NCBI GenBank assembly: GCA_031772625.1
Contig: CM062808.1
Location: 477,955,655 to 478,019,654, forward strand
From: Pinus tabuliformis
Lineage: Eukaryota; Streptophyta; Pinopsida; Pinales; Pinaceae
DNA length: 64,000 nucleotides
Direction of reading: 5' to 3'
Under the pieces are notes generated by a model that saw nothing but the letters and a program-made list of their open reading frames with translations, was not told the origin of the DNA and did not search any database. Below are positions 22,940-34,877 of this stretch, piece after piece. The first letter of the stretch is position 1, and every line of letters begins with the position of its first letter. The position numbers and the translations under genes are program-made.

Positions 22940-23778
22940 TGATCATGACAGGTTGGATGGGGCTTCCTTCTAGATGAGTTTGGCCTGAAAATATATATTG
23001 ATGCAGTGGTAGCAGTTCTCACGAATGCAAATCAGCTGAAAGAGTACAAAAAGGAGATGGCACGGGCGAAGAGGTTGATCCTAGATGGAGTCTGGGATCA
23101 TATTGTCTCACATATAGTAGCCAAGGGAACGACCAAAGAGATGTGGGAGACTCTCTCCACGCTATACCAAGGTACTTCCAAGCAGCGGAAGATGTACTTA
23201 GAGGAGAAGCTGAGATGCATCAGGATGCAGAAAGGGGAAGGCATAGACCCCTTCCTCACCAGGATTCAGGAGGTCCAGGACCAGTTGCCCGCAGTTGGGG
23301 AAGCGCACCCACATAGCTAGTGCGATTGGAACTCAACAGTGTCTCAGAGGAGTGGCAGGTATTTGTCCAAAGTATCTTGGGTAGAGATACCTTGCCAAGG
23401 TGGGACAGGATGTGGGCTGATTTGTAGCAGGAGGAGTTGAGACGAGCTCTATTGAAGAGCTCCATCAGTGGCAGCAACAACAAATTGAAGCAGGTGAAGG
23501 AGGAGGAGAATGTGGCCCTCGCATCTAAGGGTCCCAGTCAGGGACAGGGGGAGCAAAGGAAGAAGAAGAAGGACCTGTCAAAGGTCAAGTGCTTTAGATG
23601 TGGTGAGCTTGGTCACTATAGCACCCAATGTCCTCTCAGGAAGAAGGACAAGGAGGAGAAGTAGGACCAGCAGGCAACTTTAGCAGAGATCAATAGGCTT
23701 TCTTCCAGGCTGGAGGAAGTCTTTGCAATGTTTGCTAATATACCTCCACGGGGGAGGTGGGGTGACTTGGTGCTGTAG
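22940..23778 (+). pseudogene. gag: Gag of A (UBN2 domain and zinc knuckle)
   Basis: UBN2-type capsid region with AKRLILDGVWDHIVSHIV, TKEMWETLSTLYQGTS and RKMYLEEKLRCIRMQKGEGI, then the knuckle CFRCGELGHYSTQC (CX2CX4HX4C). The C-terminus PRGRWGDLVL is followed directly by a stop at 23776-23778. The Arg-Trp-Gly-(Asp/Asn) ending recurs in B, C and G, so it is the natural end, not a truncation. The N-terminal part around 22920-23000 is damaged. Gag would pack the RNA; enzymes must come from elsewhere. Fossil. Confidence 0.88.
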
Positions 23779-24323
23779 TCCTGGAGCGCTACAGATGGGC
23801 AGGATCCTTGTAGGCTTGTCCACCTCATGGATTAAAAACTTGCTATGAGTGACCATAATATTCTGTAGCGGTATGGATGAGTGACAGTTGATGCAGTCAG
23901 ATGCCAAAGAAACCGTTGTAGAGACTAGTAGCAGTCGGATGCTAGAGAGCGCAGTCCAGAGTTGGCAACAGTGCAGTTGGCACAGTGTAGAGTTAGTAGC
24001 AGTGCAGAGTCTTCAGTGAACACTGCAGAGGCTAGTAGCATTTAAAGACTCAGGTGACAAATGCATTATACTGATCACAGTTGATTCAGTATTTTGGATG
24101 CTTTCAATTGCAGATGTTGCAGTAGCAATAGATGAGAGGTAGTTGCAGTGTAGATGTAGTGTTACCAACAATATGGCAATGTTAGCAGCAACATAGATGT
24201 AGTGTATATAAGAGTTGCACAGTGGTTGGTGGGCAGTGTGGCCAGACATCAGCAGCGTGACAGGAGATGATGCAGAAACAGGGTGTGCAGTGGCATTAGA
24301 ACACATTCCTCGCTAAGAGGGAG
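23779..24323 (+). other. CAG-rich non-coding tail of A
   Basis: Dense in GTAGCAGT, GTGCAGAG and TTGCAGTG words between the Gag stop and the polypurine tract. The equivalent stretches in B (26958-27467) and C (34337-34877) have the same flavour. No RT, integrase or protease motif. Confidence 0.65.
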
Positions 24324-24501
24324 TGTTATTTTTTGTGGCATCATATGTGTTCTAGCCTTGAAATTTTGTGGAGAGGCTAGAGTACGTGACATCTCCAAAA
24401 CCCAGTGATCATTTCTAGAAATTCCACCTAGAAATAACTTAATTAGATTATTAACCTATTTTTAAATATTTCCTAAGTCTAAACTTAGGGAATATGTTTA
24501 A

Positions 24502-25605
24502 TGGTAGTTTTTGTAGTATCGGATGTGTTCTAGCCATGAAATTTGGTGAAGAGGCTAGAATACATGTATTCTCCAAAACCCGTAAATTGTTTCTGAAAAA
24601 TCCATCTAGAAATGACTTAATTAAAATAATTAATCGTTTTTTAATGTTTCCTAAGTCCAAACTTAGGAAATATGATTAATTAAAGGGTACTAATTAACTC
24701 ATGGTGAGAATCTTTTAGAAGAAGACATGGATCGAGTTCTAGTTAATCTTAGCCACCGATTATAAGAAAAAATTCGATTGGGGTTGGAGAACACATTTGA
24801 GACACCAAGGAATTCGATTTTGCTGGGAAATCGATCTTCAGAGTAGTAGCTGTGTGTTGCCGGAGGTGATTCAATAAGATCGAATTAGTGAGAGAGGGGC
24901 AGGGCTAGTAAGGCCGGAGGGGATATTTCCCAGTCCAGTGAGTGCATAGCAGAGAGATAGAGAATTCCACAGAGAGACAGCGCAGAGCAGAGAGACAGCA
25001 CAGTGCTTCAGAGGGGAAGTCGTATTTCGCTGGGGAGAGCAGTGATTCAGTGCCTGAAGCCGGAGTGGGAGCCCGTAGGCTAGAAGAATCAATTTTCCAG
25101 ACATCAGCTCTTAGTTAGCAAGAGAGATGCTGGTTCGAGTTGTGTGATGCAGAACTGCGTAGGTTGACGCAGGGACTACATAGAGGCAACAGAGAACAAC
25201 TCATCTTGAGCCAAGGCCAGTGTCGGATCACCAGTGAGTGTGAGATTTTTCTCACTAGACTTCTATCAGTCATTTCTCTGTATGGATTGCTAGATATGAG
25301 CATCCATAGATTTGTACTCAGATTTACCACTGCATAGTAATAAAACCCTCAACTGTTGCACTGGTTTTCCCAAGTTGGGTTTTCCTGGGGACATTGGTCC
25401 AAAAATAACAATGTTATATATGTGTGTGTGCAACTATTCTTCAAGAATTAATTTTCTTCCGTAATATTGTATTTGTGAAGGCTGCAGTGTATTAGTTTCG
25501 ATATTTACTGTAGGAAGCACTAAATAATTTGTTCAAGTTTATTTAACAAATAGAAGAAACTTAATCAGTTGTTGCAGTAGGATTCGGGGTTTCCGAATTT
25601 TCAAA
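24502..25605 (+). repeat. 5' LTR of B
   Basis: Starts TGGTAGTTTTTGTAG and ends GAATTTTCAA, both slightly worn from the family TGTTAG...TTTTCACA. Closest to the 3' LTR beginning at 27468. Confidence 0.88.
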
Positions 25606-26080
25606 TCGTATCAGAGCACAGATCATAAGCCGGAGAGCTCAGTAGCAAAAGGGAAGAGGAATTTCGAAGCTCTGCATAGGCAACAGTTCGAAACCCTCAA
25701 AGGCAACACACTTCCTTTGGCAAGGAGGGTTCAGTTTTTTAGGAAAGGTCTATTTCTCTGAGAGAGTCGACAAAGAAACTAGATTTTCTAGATCAAAGAG
25801 TACCAGAGGCAGAGGGATCAGCAGTATTTTCCTTGCAGAGAAGATCTTCAGTTGGGACGCAGTTATTTTGCATCAGTTTTCTAGTGCAATATAGGGTTAG
25901 GAGGAACGAAGGCACACACTGAGGGAATTCTTTTCTCAAGGAAATTCTAGTCCATAAGTTCGATTTTTCCCAGTAGAGCAGTAATAGTTGTGAGCAGATT
26001 TGCCCACTCCAGCAAGGAGTGCATAGATCCAGTCAGAGGCTGCGCAAAGGAGAAGAGGAGGAATTCGACTTTTTGAGGAG

Positions 26081-26957
26081 ATGGCATCAGCAGGGCTAAG
26101 AGATCAGGATTGGTTGGAGGGAGCCTCCAACTATGTGATCTGGAAGGCAAGAATTTCCTATCTTCTAGATGAATACGATCTCAAAGCCTACATCGATAGC
26201 GTGGTAGTTGTACCCGCAGATGCAGATTCGCTGAAGGCCTACAAGAAGGAGATGGCAAAAGCAAAGAGGTTGATTCTCGATGGGGTTCAAGATCACGTGG
26301 TGTCTCACATAGTTGGAAAAGATGCTGCTCGGGAGATGTGGGAGGCTCTTGCTACGCTATACGAGGGATCTTCTGAGCAGCGAAAGATGTATCTTGAGGA
26401 GAAGCTGAGATGCACAAGGATGCAAAAAGGGGAGTGCATAGACCCCTTCCTCAATAGGCTTAAGGATATCCGAGATTAGCTGTTGCAGTAGGGTCAGCTC
26501 CTGAGTGTACAGAATTGGTGCAGTTAGCTCTAAATAACGTTTCTGAAGAATGGTAGGTCTTCGTTCAGAGTATTTTGGGCAGAGAAAAGTTGCCAGATTA
26601 GGATTGAATGTGGGTTGATCTGTAGCAGCAGGAGATGAGGTGAGATTTGGCGAAGAGCACCATCAGAGCAATGGGACGAAGTAAGTAAAGGAAGAGGAAA
26701 ATGTGGCCCTCGCATCAAAGGGGAAATAGGAGTAGTGCAGGAGGAAGAAGGACATTTCCAAGGTCAAATGATTCAGATGTGGTGAGCTTGGCCACTACAG
26801 CACTCAATGTCCTCTCAGAAAGAAGGACAAAGAGGAGAAGCAGGATCAGCAGGCTGCATCCGCAGAGATCAACAGGCTATCGTCCAAATTGGAGGAAGAG
26901 TTTGCCATGATCACTAATATACCTCCAGGAGTGAGGTGGGGTGATTTGGTTTTGTAG
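26081..26957 (+). pseudogene. gag: Gag of B
   Basis: The start is well kept: MASAGLRDQDWLEGASNYVI, then WKARISYLLDEYDLKAYIDS and the UBN2 core AKRLILDGVQDHVVSHIV, AREMWEALATLYEGSS, MYLEEKLRCTRMQKGECIDP. The knuckle region near 26770-26810 keeps RCGELGHYSTQC-type spacing. The end PGVRWGDLVL is followed by a stop at 26955-26957, about 290 codons from the start. This gives the best view of the family's Gag N-terminus (W.GA.NYVIWKAR is the DUF4219/UBN2 signature of Copia Gags). Fossil, a few breaks. Confidence 0.9.
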
Positions 26958-27467
26958 CCCCAGAGAGCTACAGGATGGGCAGGATTCTTGAGGAGGTCCA
27001 CCTCATGAATCAATACCTCGCTACGGGATCCCATAACATGCAGTAGCAGGATGGATCAGTGGTAGATGATGCAGTTAGATGCCAAAGTGATACATGCAGT
27101 ATCTAGCAGTGGTCAGAAACTGGGCAACGCAGTGCAGAGTTGGCAGCAGTGCAATTGGCACAGAGAAGCAGCGCAAAGGCTTCAGTGGCAGCGCAAAGTC
27201 TAGCGATAGTCATGACTCGGGTGACAGATGCATCATACTGATCGCAATTGATTCATTATTTTGGATGCTTTTCAGTTGCAGATGTTGCAGTAGTAGCAGT
27301 ATCAGATGGAGAGGGAGTTACAACACAGATGCAGCATATATCAGAGTTGTGCAGTGGTTGGTGGGTAGCAACAGCTAGACATCAACAACGTGACAAGAGG
27401 TGGTGTAGAGACAGGGTGTTGCTTCAATGGGTTGCAGCGCTAGAACACATTCCTCGCTAAGAGGGAG

Positions 27468-28392
27468 TGTTAGTTTTTGTAGCATTGGATGTGTTCTAGC
27501 CATGAAATTTGGTGGAGAGGCTAGAATACATGTATTCTCCAAAACCCAGAAATCGTTTCTGGAAATTCCACCTAGAGATGACTTAATTAAAATAATTAAT
27601 CATTTTTTAATGTTTCCTAAGTCTAAACTTAGGAAATATGATTAATTAAAGGGTATTAATTAACTCATGGTGAGAATATTCTAGAAGAAGACATGGATCT
27701 AATTCTAGTTAATCTTAGTCATCGATTATGTTTTAATCTTGGTCGTTGATGTCTCAATGAGAGATTATAAGAAGAAATCGGATGGGGTTTGGAGGACACA
27801 CTTGAGACACCAAGGAATTCGATTTTGTTGGGAAATCGATCTTCAAAGTAGTAGCTGTGTGTTTCCGGAGGTGATTCAATAAGATCGAAGCATTGAGAGA
27901 GGGGGAGGGATAGTAAGGTCGAAAGGAAGATTTTCGAGTCCGCTGAGTGCATAGCAGAGAGATAGAGAGTTCCACAGAGAGGCAGCACAGTGCTTCAAAG
28001 GGGAAGTCGTATTTTGTTGGGGAGAGCAGTGATTCAGTGCCAGAAGCCAGAGTAGGAGCCTGAAGGCTAAAAGAATCAATTTTCCAGACAATAGCTGATT
28101 AGTTACTGAGAGAGATGCTGGTCCAAGTTGTGTGACGCAAAAATGCATAGGCTGACGTAGGGACTATGCAGAGGTAGCAAAGAGCAGCTCATCTTGAGCC
28201 AAGGTCAATGTTGGATCACCGGTGAGAGTGAGATTTTTCTCACTGGACTTTTGTCAGTCATTTTTCTGTATGGATTGGTAGATTTGAGAATCCATAGAGT
28301 TGTACTCAAATTTACTACTGCATAATAATAAAACCCTCAGCTACTGCACCAGTTTTCCCAAGTTGGGTTTTTCTAGGGACATTGGTCCAAAA
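27468..28392 (+). repeat. 3' LTR of B, first part (rest at 37270-37470)
   Basis: Begins TGTTAGTTTTTGTAGCATTG. It is cut by hAT K at GTCCAAAA, which is doubled (28385-28392 and 37262-37269). The LTR then runs on with AATAGCAATG, as the undisturbed 5' LTR does with AATAACAATG after the same GTCCAAAA word. Confidence 0.9.
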
Positions 28393-28964
28393 CAGTGAAG
28401 CATGACCTGCATAAGACCTGCAGGTTTGCACAGGTCTTATACTAGGTCAGGTCAGCTGCATAGAACCCGTAGTTAAGACCCGGACCCGATGGTTTTAGCA
28501 TAAAACCCGTCTACCCGTATAGAACCCGCGGGCAGCTTATTAGACCCTCATCGGACCCGTATAGGACCCGTCAAGCCTCAAAAGGCACAAACTCTTCAGA
28601 ATTTTGATTTTCTTTTCTTTTCTTTTTTCTTTTTTGGAAATGAGGTGGAGGGAAAGGGAAATTGGAGGGAAAAAATGCTTTATAAGCACCTCTCTCCCTT
28701 CCATTTCTCATTCACTTGTCATTTGAGTGTTTGGCTAATTTGTATGAGTGTTGAGCAATGAAGCTAAAAGAGGTTGAAGGAGCTCTTGGAGGAGGCTAAA
28801 GGAGGCTAACGAAGGCTTCATTGGATTAGACTCAGCTTCAGGTAGGCTTCATGAACCTTGTTTGAATGTTTTCCATGTATTCAATTTTTATTTTTATTTT
28901 TATACTTTTAAATTTTTATTTTGTTTGCAATTTTTTTTTATTTTTTTATGTTTGGGGCTCTGCT

Positions 28965-30292
28965 TGTGGCTGAGTTTCTCAACCACACAATGACGCTATG
29001 TGGCTGAAAAAATCATCCACAGGGACTGCAGACTGCCTCCTCAGCCCGCAAGCCTTGTGGCTGAGTTTCTTAGCCACATAGGGCCACTGTGTGTGAAATT
29101 TTTTGAATCTAACAAGTCAGAAATCCTACTGCAGTAAACTGATTTGCATTACCTACTTGTGTTCTTCATTTTAACAAGTTATTTTCAGAAATATTTAGAA
29201 AATATTAAATGCAAATACACTGCAGCCTACACCAACATACAGATCAAGTACTGAAAAATAAATGAGACAATCACACAAAGGACACACTTATTTTTGGACT
29301 AAACGTCCCTGAAAAACCCAATGCAGGAAAACCGGTGCAGTAGCTCTGAGGGTTTTCTATTATTAAGCAATAGTTTTGAATACAGATGTTGGTTTCTCTC
29401 TCAGCGAACCAATGACAGAGAAATACAATGGCGGAAAACCTAAGTGAGTTTTACCTCACTTTACCCGGCAGATTCCGTCTGATCTAGTAGAAAAATTGGC
29501 TAGCCCTAGCTACAACTGCGCTGCCCCTTCGCAATAATTGCGTGGAACTCTACGTCAACTCTTCTACCCACTGCGTCAGCTTTCCCGGCTATTTCGAAAG
29601 TTTTGGCTCTCTGCGTGGAAGGAAGCTTTCTCCCTCTACGCTGGCCCTTCTAGCTCTGCGTCATGGTTGCGTGGGCCCAGACTGGCACAACATGAGCTCT
29701 CCTGGCTACTGCGCTGCCTCCACAAGCTTTTATCTACCTCTCTGTCAGTATTCCCAAACTATCCCTGCCCCTCAGCTGCAAGATCTCCCCAATAGATTTT
29801 CCTCCTGAGAACTTTTCACCTCAGTAAATCGATTTCCTCAATCTCTCTGTGTCTTCTCCAACTGACACCAAGCCTCCATTTATACTTTCCTGTTGAGAAA
29901 TCAACGGCCGAGATTAAGTCTCTAATCAACAACTAAGATTAAATTAGACTTGATCCTCATTTCTTAGAAGCTTCTCACCCATATTATCATTAATACCCAT
30001 TAATATTTTAATTTTCCTAAGTTTGGACTTAGGAATGCCATTAAAAATATTTATTATATTAATAAAATACAATCCAGATGTAATTTCTCCAAACGATTTA
30101 TGGGTCTTGGAGATCTCATGTGTTCTAGCCCCTCCACAAAATTTCGAAGCTAGAGCACACCTGATGCTACCCAAAAATCAACATTGTGTGGCTGAGAAAC
30201 TCAACCCGCAGGCCTCCTCCTAAGTCCACAAACCCTATGGCTGAGTTTTTCAGCCACGTAGGACCGCTGTGTGACTAAGAATCTCAGCCACA
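28965..30292 (+). repeat. Six short hairpin units (TGTGGCTGAG...CTCAGCCACA) in the K leader
   Basis: Units lie at about 28965-28986, 28999-29021, 29056-29077, 30186-30205, 30238-30257 and 30270-30292. Each is a near-palindrome of TGTGGCTGAG and its complement around a short T- or A-rich loop. Solo LTR L was inserted between units 3 and 4. They lie upstream of the transposase ATG (30355), so they are leader or promoter sequence of K. Confidence 0.75.
29092..30183 (-). mobile_element. L: solo LTR of the C/G subfamily, inserted in K
   Basis: Plus-strand ends are TGTGAAATTTTTTGAATC and CTACCCAAAAATCAACA, which match the minus-strand LTRs of G (56092, 59263). The flanks CTGTG (29087-29091) and TTGTG (30184-30188) match at four of five bases. 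No internal sequence is left, so it was reduced to one LTR by recombination. About 1.09 kb. Fossil. Confidence 0.88.
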
Positions 30293-30354
30293 GTGCCAGA
30301 AAAATTTCAAAACCAAAAAAAAGAAAAAAATAAAATCTTCCAGATTTTGTCACC

Positions 30355-31718
30355 ATGCCACCAAAGGGTTCTAGACAGTCTCATGATCCGACATGGGCAC
30401 ATGGTCAACGAATCATTGCCAATAATGACAACCATATCAAGTGAAATTATTGCAATGCCACAATGCATGCAGGGATAAACAGGTTGAAATACCACCTAGC
30501 CAAAATTCCTGGGGATGGTGTGGGATGTTATCAAAGTTGCCCTGATGAAGTCACTACTGAAATGGTAGCTTCTTTGGAATCCATTAAAGAAGAAACTTCT
30601 AAGAGGGCAAGAAGGAAGGATGAGATTGTTGGGATACGTAGATCTTCATCTCAGAGTGAAACACAGTTTCAATGTCCAGGTGTTGCTAACTCCTCTTCAA
30701 GTGTTGTGGCAAACAGGAGTATAACTTCTTCTTTCTTCAGTCCTCGTACAACTCCAGGATCTCAACCAACCTTGGAGAATTTTAATGAAAAGAAGAGGAA
30801 GGAGACAAATAGAGCAGTGAGGAGGTTTTGGTACCATAACAACCTTTCATTCAACTATGCAAAGTCTTATTTTTATCAACCCATGGTGGATGCCATTGCA
30901 AGTGTTGGCCCTAGATACAAAGGCCCATCTTATAATGCACTTAGGGGAAAGATCTAGATGAGGAGCTTGAGTGTGTCAAGGAACAATTGGAAAGCATTAC
31001 AAGCTCATTGAAATTTACAGGTTGTACAATTATGTTTGATGGGTGGACATATCAGAGTGGTAGAACAATAATAAATTTTGTTGTAGCTTGCCCTAAAGTA
31101 ACCATGTTCCTAAAATCCATTGATGCATCTGCAAATGTAAAAGATGCACATTTGATTTTTTCATTGTTGGCCGATGTGGTGGAGGAATTTGGGGTTGCAA
31201 ATGTTGTCCAAGTAATCACGAACAATGCAGCAAATTATGTGGCAGCTAGAAGGTTGCTTTGTGTCAAATATCCTGCCAATTTTTGGACTCCATGCACTGC
31301 CCATTGCATAGAATTGATGCTAGAGGACATTGGGAAGTTGGAGTGGGTGCAAGATGTTCTGCAAGAATGAAAACAAATTACCAAGTATATTTATAATCAT
31401 GCTTGGGTGTTGAACCTTATGAGGGAATTCACACAAGGTGAGCTTAGTCGCCCAATTCTCACACGGTTTGCTACAAACTTTCTTTCCCTCCAAAGCCTTT
31501 TCTATGAGTACCAAGATTTGAGAAGAATGTTTTGTAGCCAGCAATGGGTAGTTTGGAAAGATAGCACAAAACTAGAAGCATTGTCTGTAAAAGCATCTGC
31601 CTTTGGTGATAGTTTGCGGGACAAAGTCACTGAGATTGTCAGCTTCGCTGAGCCCCTTTGCGAAAGTCTTGAGATTGATGGATGGAGTACAATGGGATAT
31701 ATTTATGAGGGCGTGGAC
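30355..31718 (+). pseudogene. K transposase, N-terminal BED finger and DUF659 region
   Basis: Start ATG at 30355 (MPPKGSRQSHDPTWAHGQRI). A BED-type zinc finger follows, with NYCNATMHAGINRLKYHLAK; an in-frame TGA at 30442 stands where the first zinc-binding Cys is expected. Next come a Ser-rich linker, FWYHNNLSFNYAKSYFYQPM, and, after a one-base shift near 30950, the DUF659 core (FTGCTIMFDGWTYQSGRTI, FLKSIDASANVKDA, VVQVITNNAANYV, TPCTAHCIELMLEDIG). A further in-frame TGA occurs at 31368-31370. The reading then continues with HAWVLNLMREF and LTRFATNFLSLQSL up to element C at 31719. Cut-and-paste transposase of the plant BED-DUF659-hAT type; dead. Confidence 0.92.
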
Positions 31719-32827
31719 TGTTCATTTTGGGTAGCATCGGATGTGCTCTAGCTCCGAAATTTTGTGGAGGGGTTAGAACACATGGGATCTCCAGAACCCA
31801 GAAATCGTTTGGAGAAATTCCACCCGGATGAGGAGTTATTAAAATAATTAATATTCTTAATGGGTTCCTAAGTCTAAACTTAGGAAAATAAAAATATTAA
31901 TGTGTATTAATAAGAATATGGGTGAGAAGGTTCTAAGTGATGAGGATCAAGTCTGTTTTAATCTTAGTCGTTGATTAGAGATTAGATCACGACCGTTGAT
32001 TCATCAACATGAAAAGTATAAGAGGAGGCTTGAGGGTCAGTTGGAGATACACACGAGAGATCAAAGAGTTTGATTTTTCTAGGGAGTGGTTTGCTGAGAA
32101 AGTCGAGCTAAGTGATCTAAGTTGCATTGAAAGGGGCAGTTCGGCAGAGGGACTTCAGTCCAAGGCCGAGGATACATAGCAAAGAGGCAGAGCAGCAGCA
32201 GGAGAGACAACGCAGCTCCAGAGAGGGTGACACAGAAGCTAGAGGGGCTGACGCAGTTCCTTAGAGGAAGCGTTGTGGTTTTTTGTGGGGCAGAGAGAGC
32301 AGCAATTCAACATATTGACTTCTAAGCAAGGGAGGCTCACTGGGAGGGTGACGCAGCTCCTAGAGGAGGTGACGCAGTTCCAGCGCAGAGCTTGGAGCAG
32401 CCATCGCTGCCCAACACTGGGAACAACAATTGTCATATGTGGGGTTTGATCATCCAGTTGCTGGAATTGTCAAAATATCTGTCTCCGGATAGAGGTACTT
32501 CTACCAGGTTTATTCTTTGTTGGGTGAGCCAGATTTGGCACCTTAGTTGTATTCAAAAATCTGCTTAATAATACAAACCCTCTATATGCTGCACTGGTTT
32601 TCCCGAATTGGGTTTTTCCAGGGACAATTTTCCAAAAATAACGGTGTCCCTTCTGTGATTGTCTTAGTTTATTTCAGTTCATGATCTACATGTATGTGTA
32701 GGCTGCAATAGTGTTTTCATCGCTATTTAAATATTTAAATAACTTGCTGAATGTAAAGAACAAATAGGAGATGATAAACTAGTGATCGCAGTAGGATTTC
32801 TGATGTATAGATTCAGAAATTTTCACA
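31719..32827 (+). repeat. 5' LTR of C
   Basis: Starts TGTTCATTTTGGGTAGCATC, ends AGAAATTTTCACA. A TATA-like GTATAAGAGGAGGC lies near 32015-32030 and AATAATACAAACCCTC near 32565. Confidence 0.93.
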
Positions 32828-33479
32828 TGGAATCAGAGCATTGCAAATCATAGGAGACTGAAGACACCAGTCATGAAATCCAGAGAATTTGCTGCAGAGA
32901 AGCAGCTGTCCCGAGTGACAGCGTTGTTTCAGAGGCAAAGGAGCAGCTGCAGGAGTGACGCACAGCCAGAGGAGTGATGCAGAGGCTCTCTCAGTGTCTG
33001 TGTCAGCATTTTGAGCCTGCAGAAGGTGACACAGAGCCAGAGAAGAGCCCACGCAGTGACTGCATCGGCTCTCTGGGCTAGCGCAGAGCTTGAAAGGTTC
33101 GAATCAGCTAGTTGTCAGGGCTGGAGGAGCAGAGAAAATTCAATTTGAGGAGCTGGTGGGACACTGTTTTTATTGGTGCAAAACAGTGTCTATGGAGACA
33201 GAGCCGAGGTGGAGGGAATCACCGCCTTGACAAATTTCTAGCCAAGGAAATCTAGATTCGGGTTGCAGCAGCAAAGAAATATTGGAGAGGAAGTGATTTG
33301 ACAGTTGGTGGGAGGATTTCCGTGAAGGAAATCAGGACTCGGAGGGAGTCTAGAGAAGCTTGTTCCTTAGAGGGTTTCTTGCAACAAAGAAATCTAGATG
33401 CAAGTCTTGCTAGATTGACAATAAGAGAGGGAGAAGAGAACCAGTCTTATTTTTTGAGCAGAGATGGAAATGAATGGGT

Positions 33480-34336
33480 TGAGGGATTAGGACAGACTGG
33501 ATGGATAATCCAATTTTGTCATCTGGAAGGCCAGGATCTTGGAAATCCTAGACAAATATTGCATCAAGGACTATGCCTTGAAGGTATTTGCTGAGTTGGT
33601 TGACGTTGATCTGTTGAAGAAGTACGAGGAGGCCCAGGCCAAGGCCAAGTGCATGATCCTAGACGGGGTCAAAGATCATGTAGTACCACACCTTGTTGGG
33701 AAGAACGCGGCAAGGGAGATGTGGGAGGCATTGACCACCTTGTATCAAGGCTCTTCTGTCCAACGGAGGATGCTATTAAAAAATCAGCTGAGACAGTACC
33801 AGATGCAGAAAGGAGAGGAGATAGATCCCTTTCTTCTCAGGTTGCAAGGGATTTGCAACTAGTTGACTTCCGTTGGGTCTACACTATATCCTGAGTTCAT
33901 GGTTAGGATTGCCCTAAATGTAGTCACCGATGACTGGGAGAGTTTTGTCCAAAGTATCTTGGGCAGAGTGACTCTCCCTAGTTGGGAGGAGATGTGGGCA
34001 ACTCTTCGACAAGAAGAGCTCAAGAGAATTACCAAGACAGGGAGTAACGACAAGGAGGCCCGGGTCAAGAAGGAGGAGGAGGAGGATGCAGCTCTCACAT
34101 TAGCAGGATAACAAGGGAAGTAGAAGAGAAAGAAGAAGGACATCACCAAGGTTAGATGCTTCAAATGTGGGGAACTGGGACATTGTGCCACTCAATGCCC
34201 CCAAAATAAGGGCAAGGGGGAGGCTTCTGAATCAACGGTTGCTCTAGCGAAACTTGACAAGGAAGGCGAGGATGACGATTGTGCCATGAGTGCTCATGTG
34301 CCTGTGGAGAAGAGGTGGGGTGACATCGACTTGTAG
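33480..34336 (+). pseudogene. gag: Gag of C
   Basis: UBN2 core with AKCMILDGVKDHVVPHLVGK, AREMWEALTTLYQGSS and RQYQMQKGEEIDPFLLRLQG. Then ALNVVTDDWESFVQSILGRV and LPSWEEMWATLRQEELKRI, a zinc knuckle (CFKCGELGHCATQC) and the tail VEKRWGDIDL with a stop at 34334-34336. The same ordered blocks occur in G, on the other strand. The region upstream of 33480 to the primer site is leader. Fossil, several breaks. Confidence 0.9.
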
Positions 34337-34877
34337 TCGAGAGGACTACATGGGGGAGGATCCTTGAAGTGCCTAAACTCTTGGATCACATACGGCTACG
34401 GGAGCCCATAACGACTGTAGCAAAATGACGGATGTCAGTTGGAGCGAGGTGTGATGGAGCGACAGTGGCAGAGTTAGAGTGCCAAAGTCTGAGGTAGCGC
34501 AATGGATGTTGTAGCAGTGCGAGAGACACAAAAAAGTTTACAACAGCACAGTGGCAGCAGAGGGTCAACACAGATTAGCAGCAGAGGTAGCTTCAGGATC
34601 ATGAGGCATCCATACTGACTAGGATGTCAGTTTTTGGGTGAAGGTTTAGTTGCAGTGCAGTAGTTAGCAATGGCAGTGCTATGGGCAGCATTATGTAGCA
34701 TTTTGGGAGGGAGTTGTAGTATAGATGCAACAGTGGCAGTGGCAGAGTCATGAGCAGCGGTGCAATGGATGAAGGGTAACGGGCCAAGCATCAGCAACAC
34801 AGAGGAACGATGCAGTGGATCAGTGTAATGCTTCTATAGGGAAGTATTGCTAGAGCACATTCCTCGCTAAGAGGGAG

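Noticed and set aside
24502-28392. A and B as a tandem duplication of one element
   Set aside because: B starts inside A's 3' LTR at a point where A's LTR resumes at 37471, with near-matching 5-bp flanks. That is a nested insertion.
28393-28560. Repeated AGACC/ACCCGT words as a possible promoter or satellite
   Set aside because: They are the subterminal repeats of hAT K; the terminal repeat and the 8-bp duplication fix the element's edge here.
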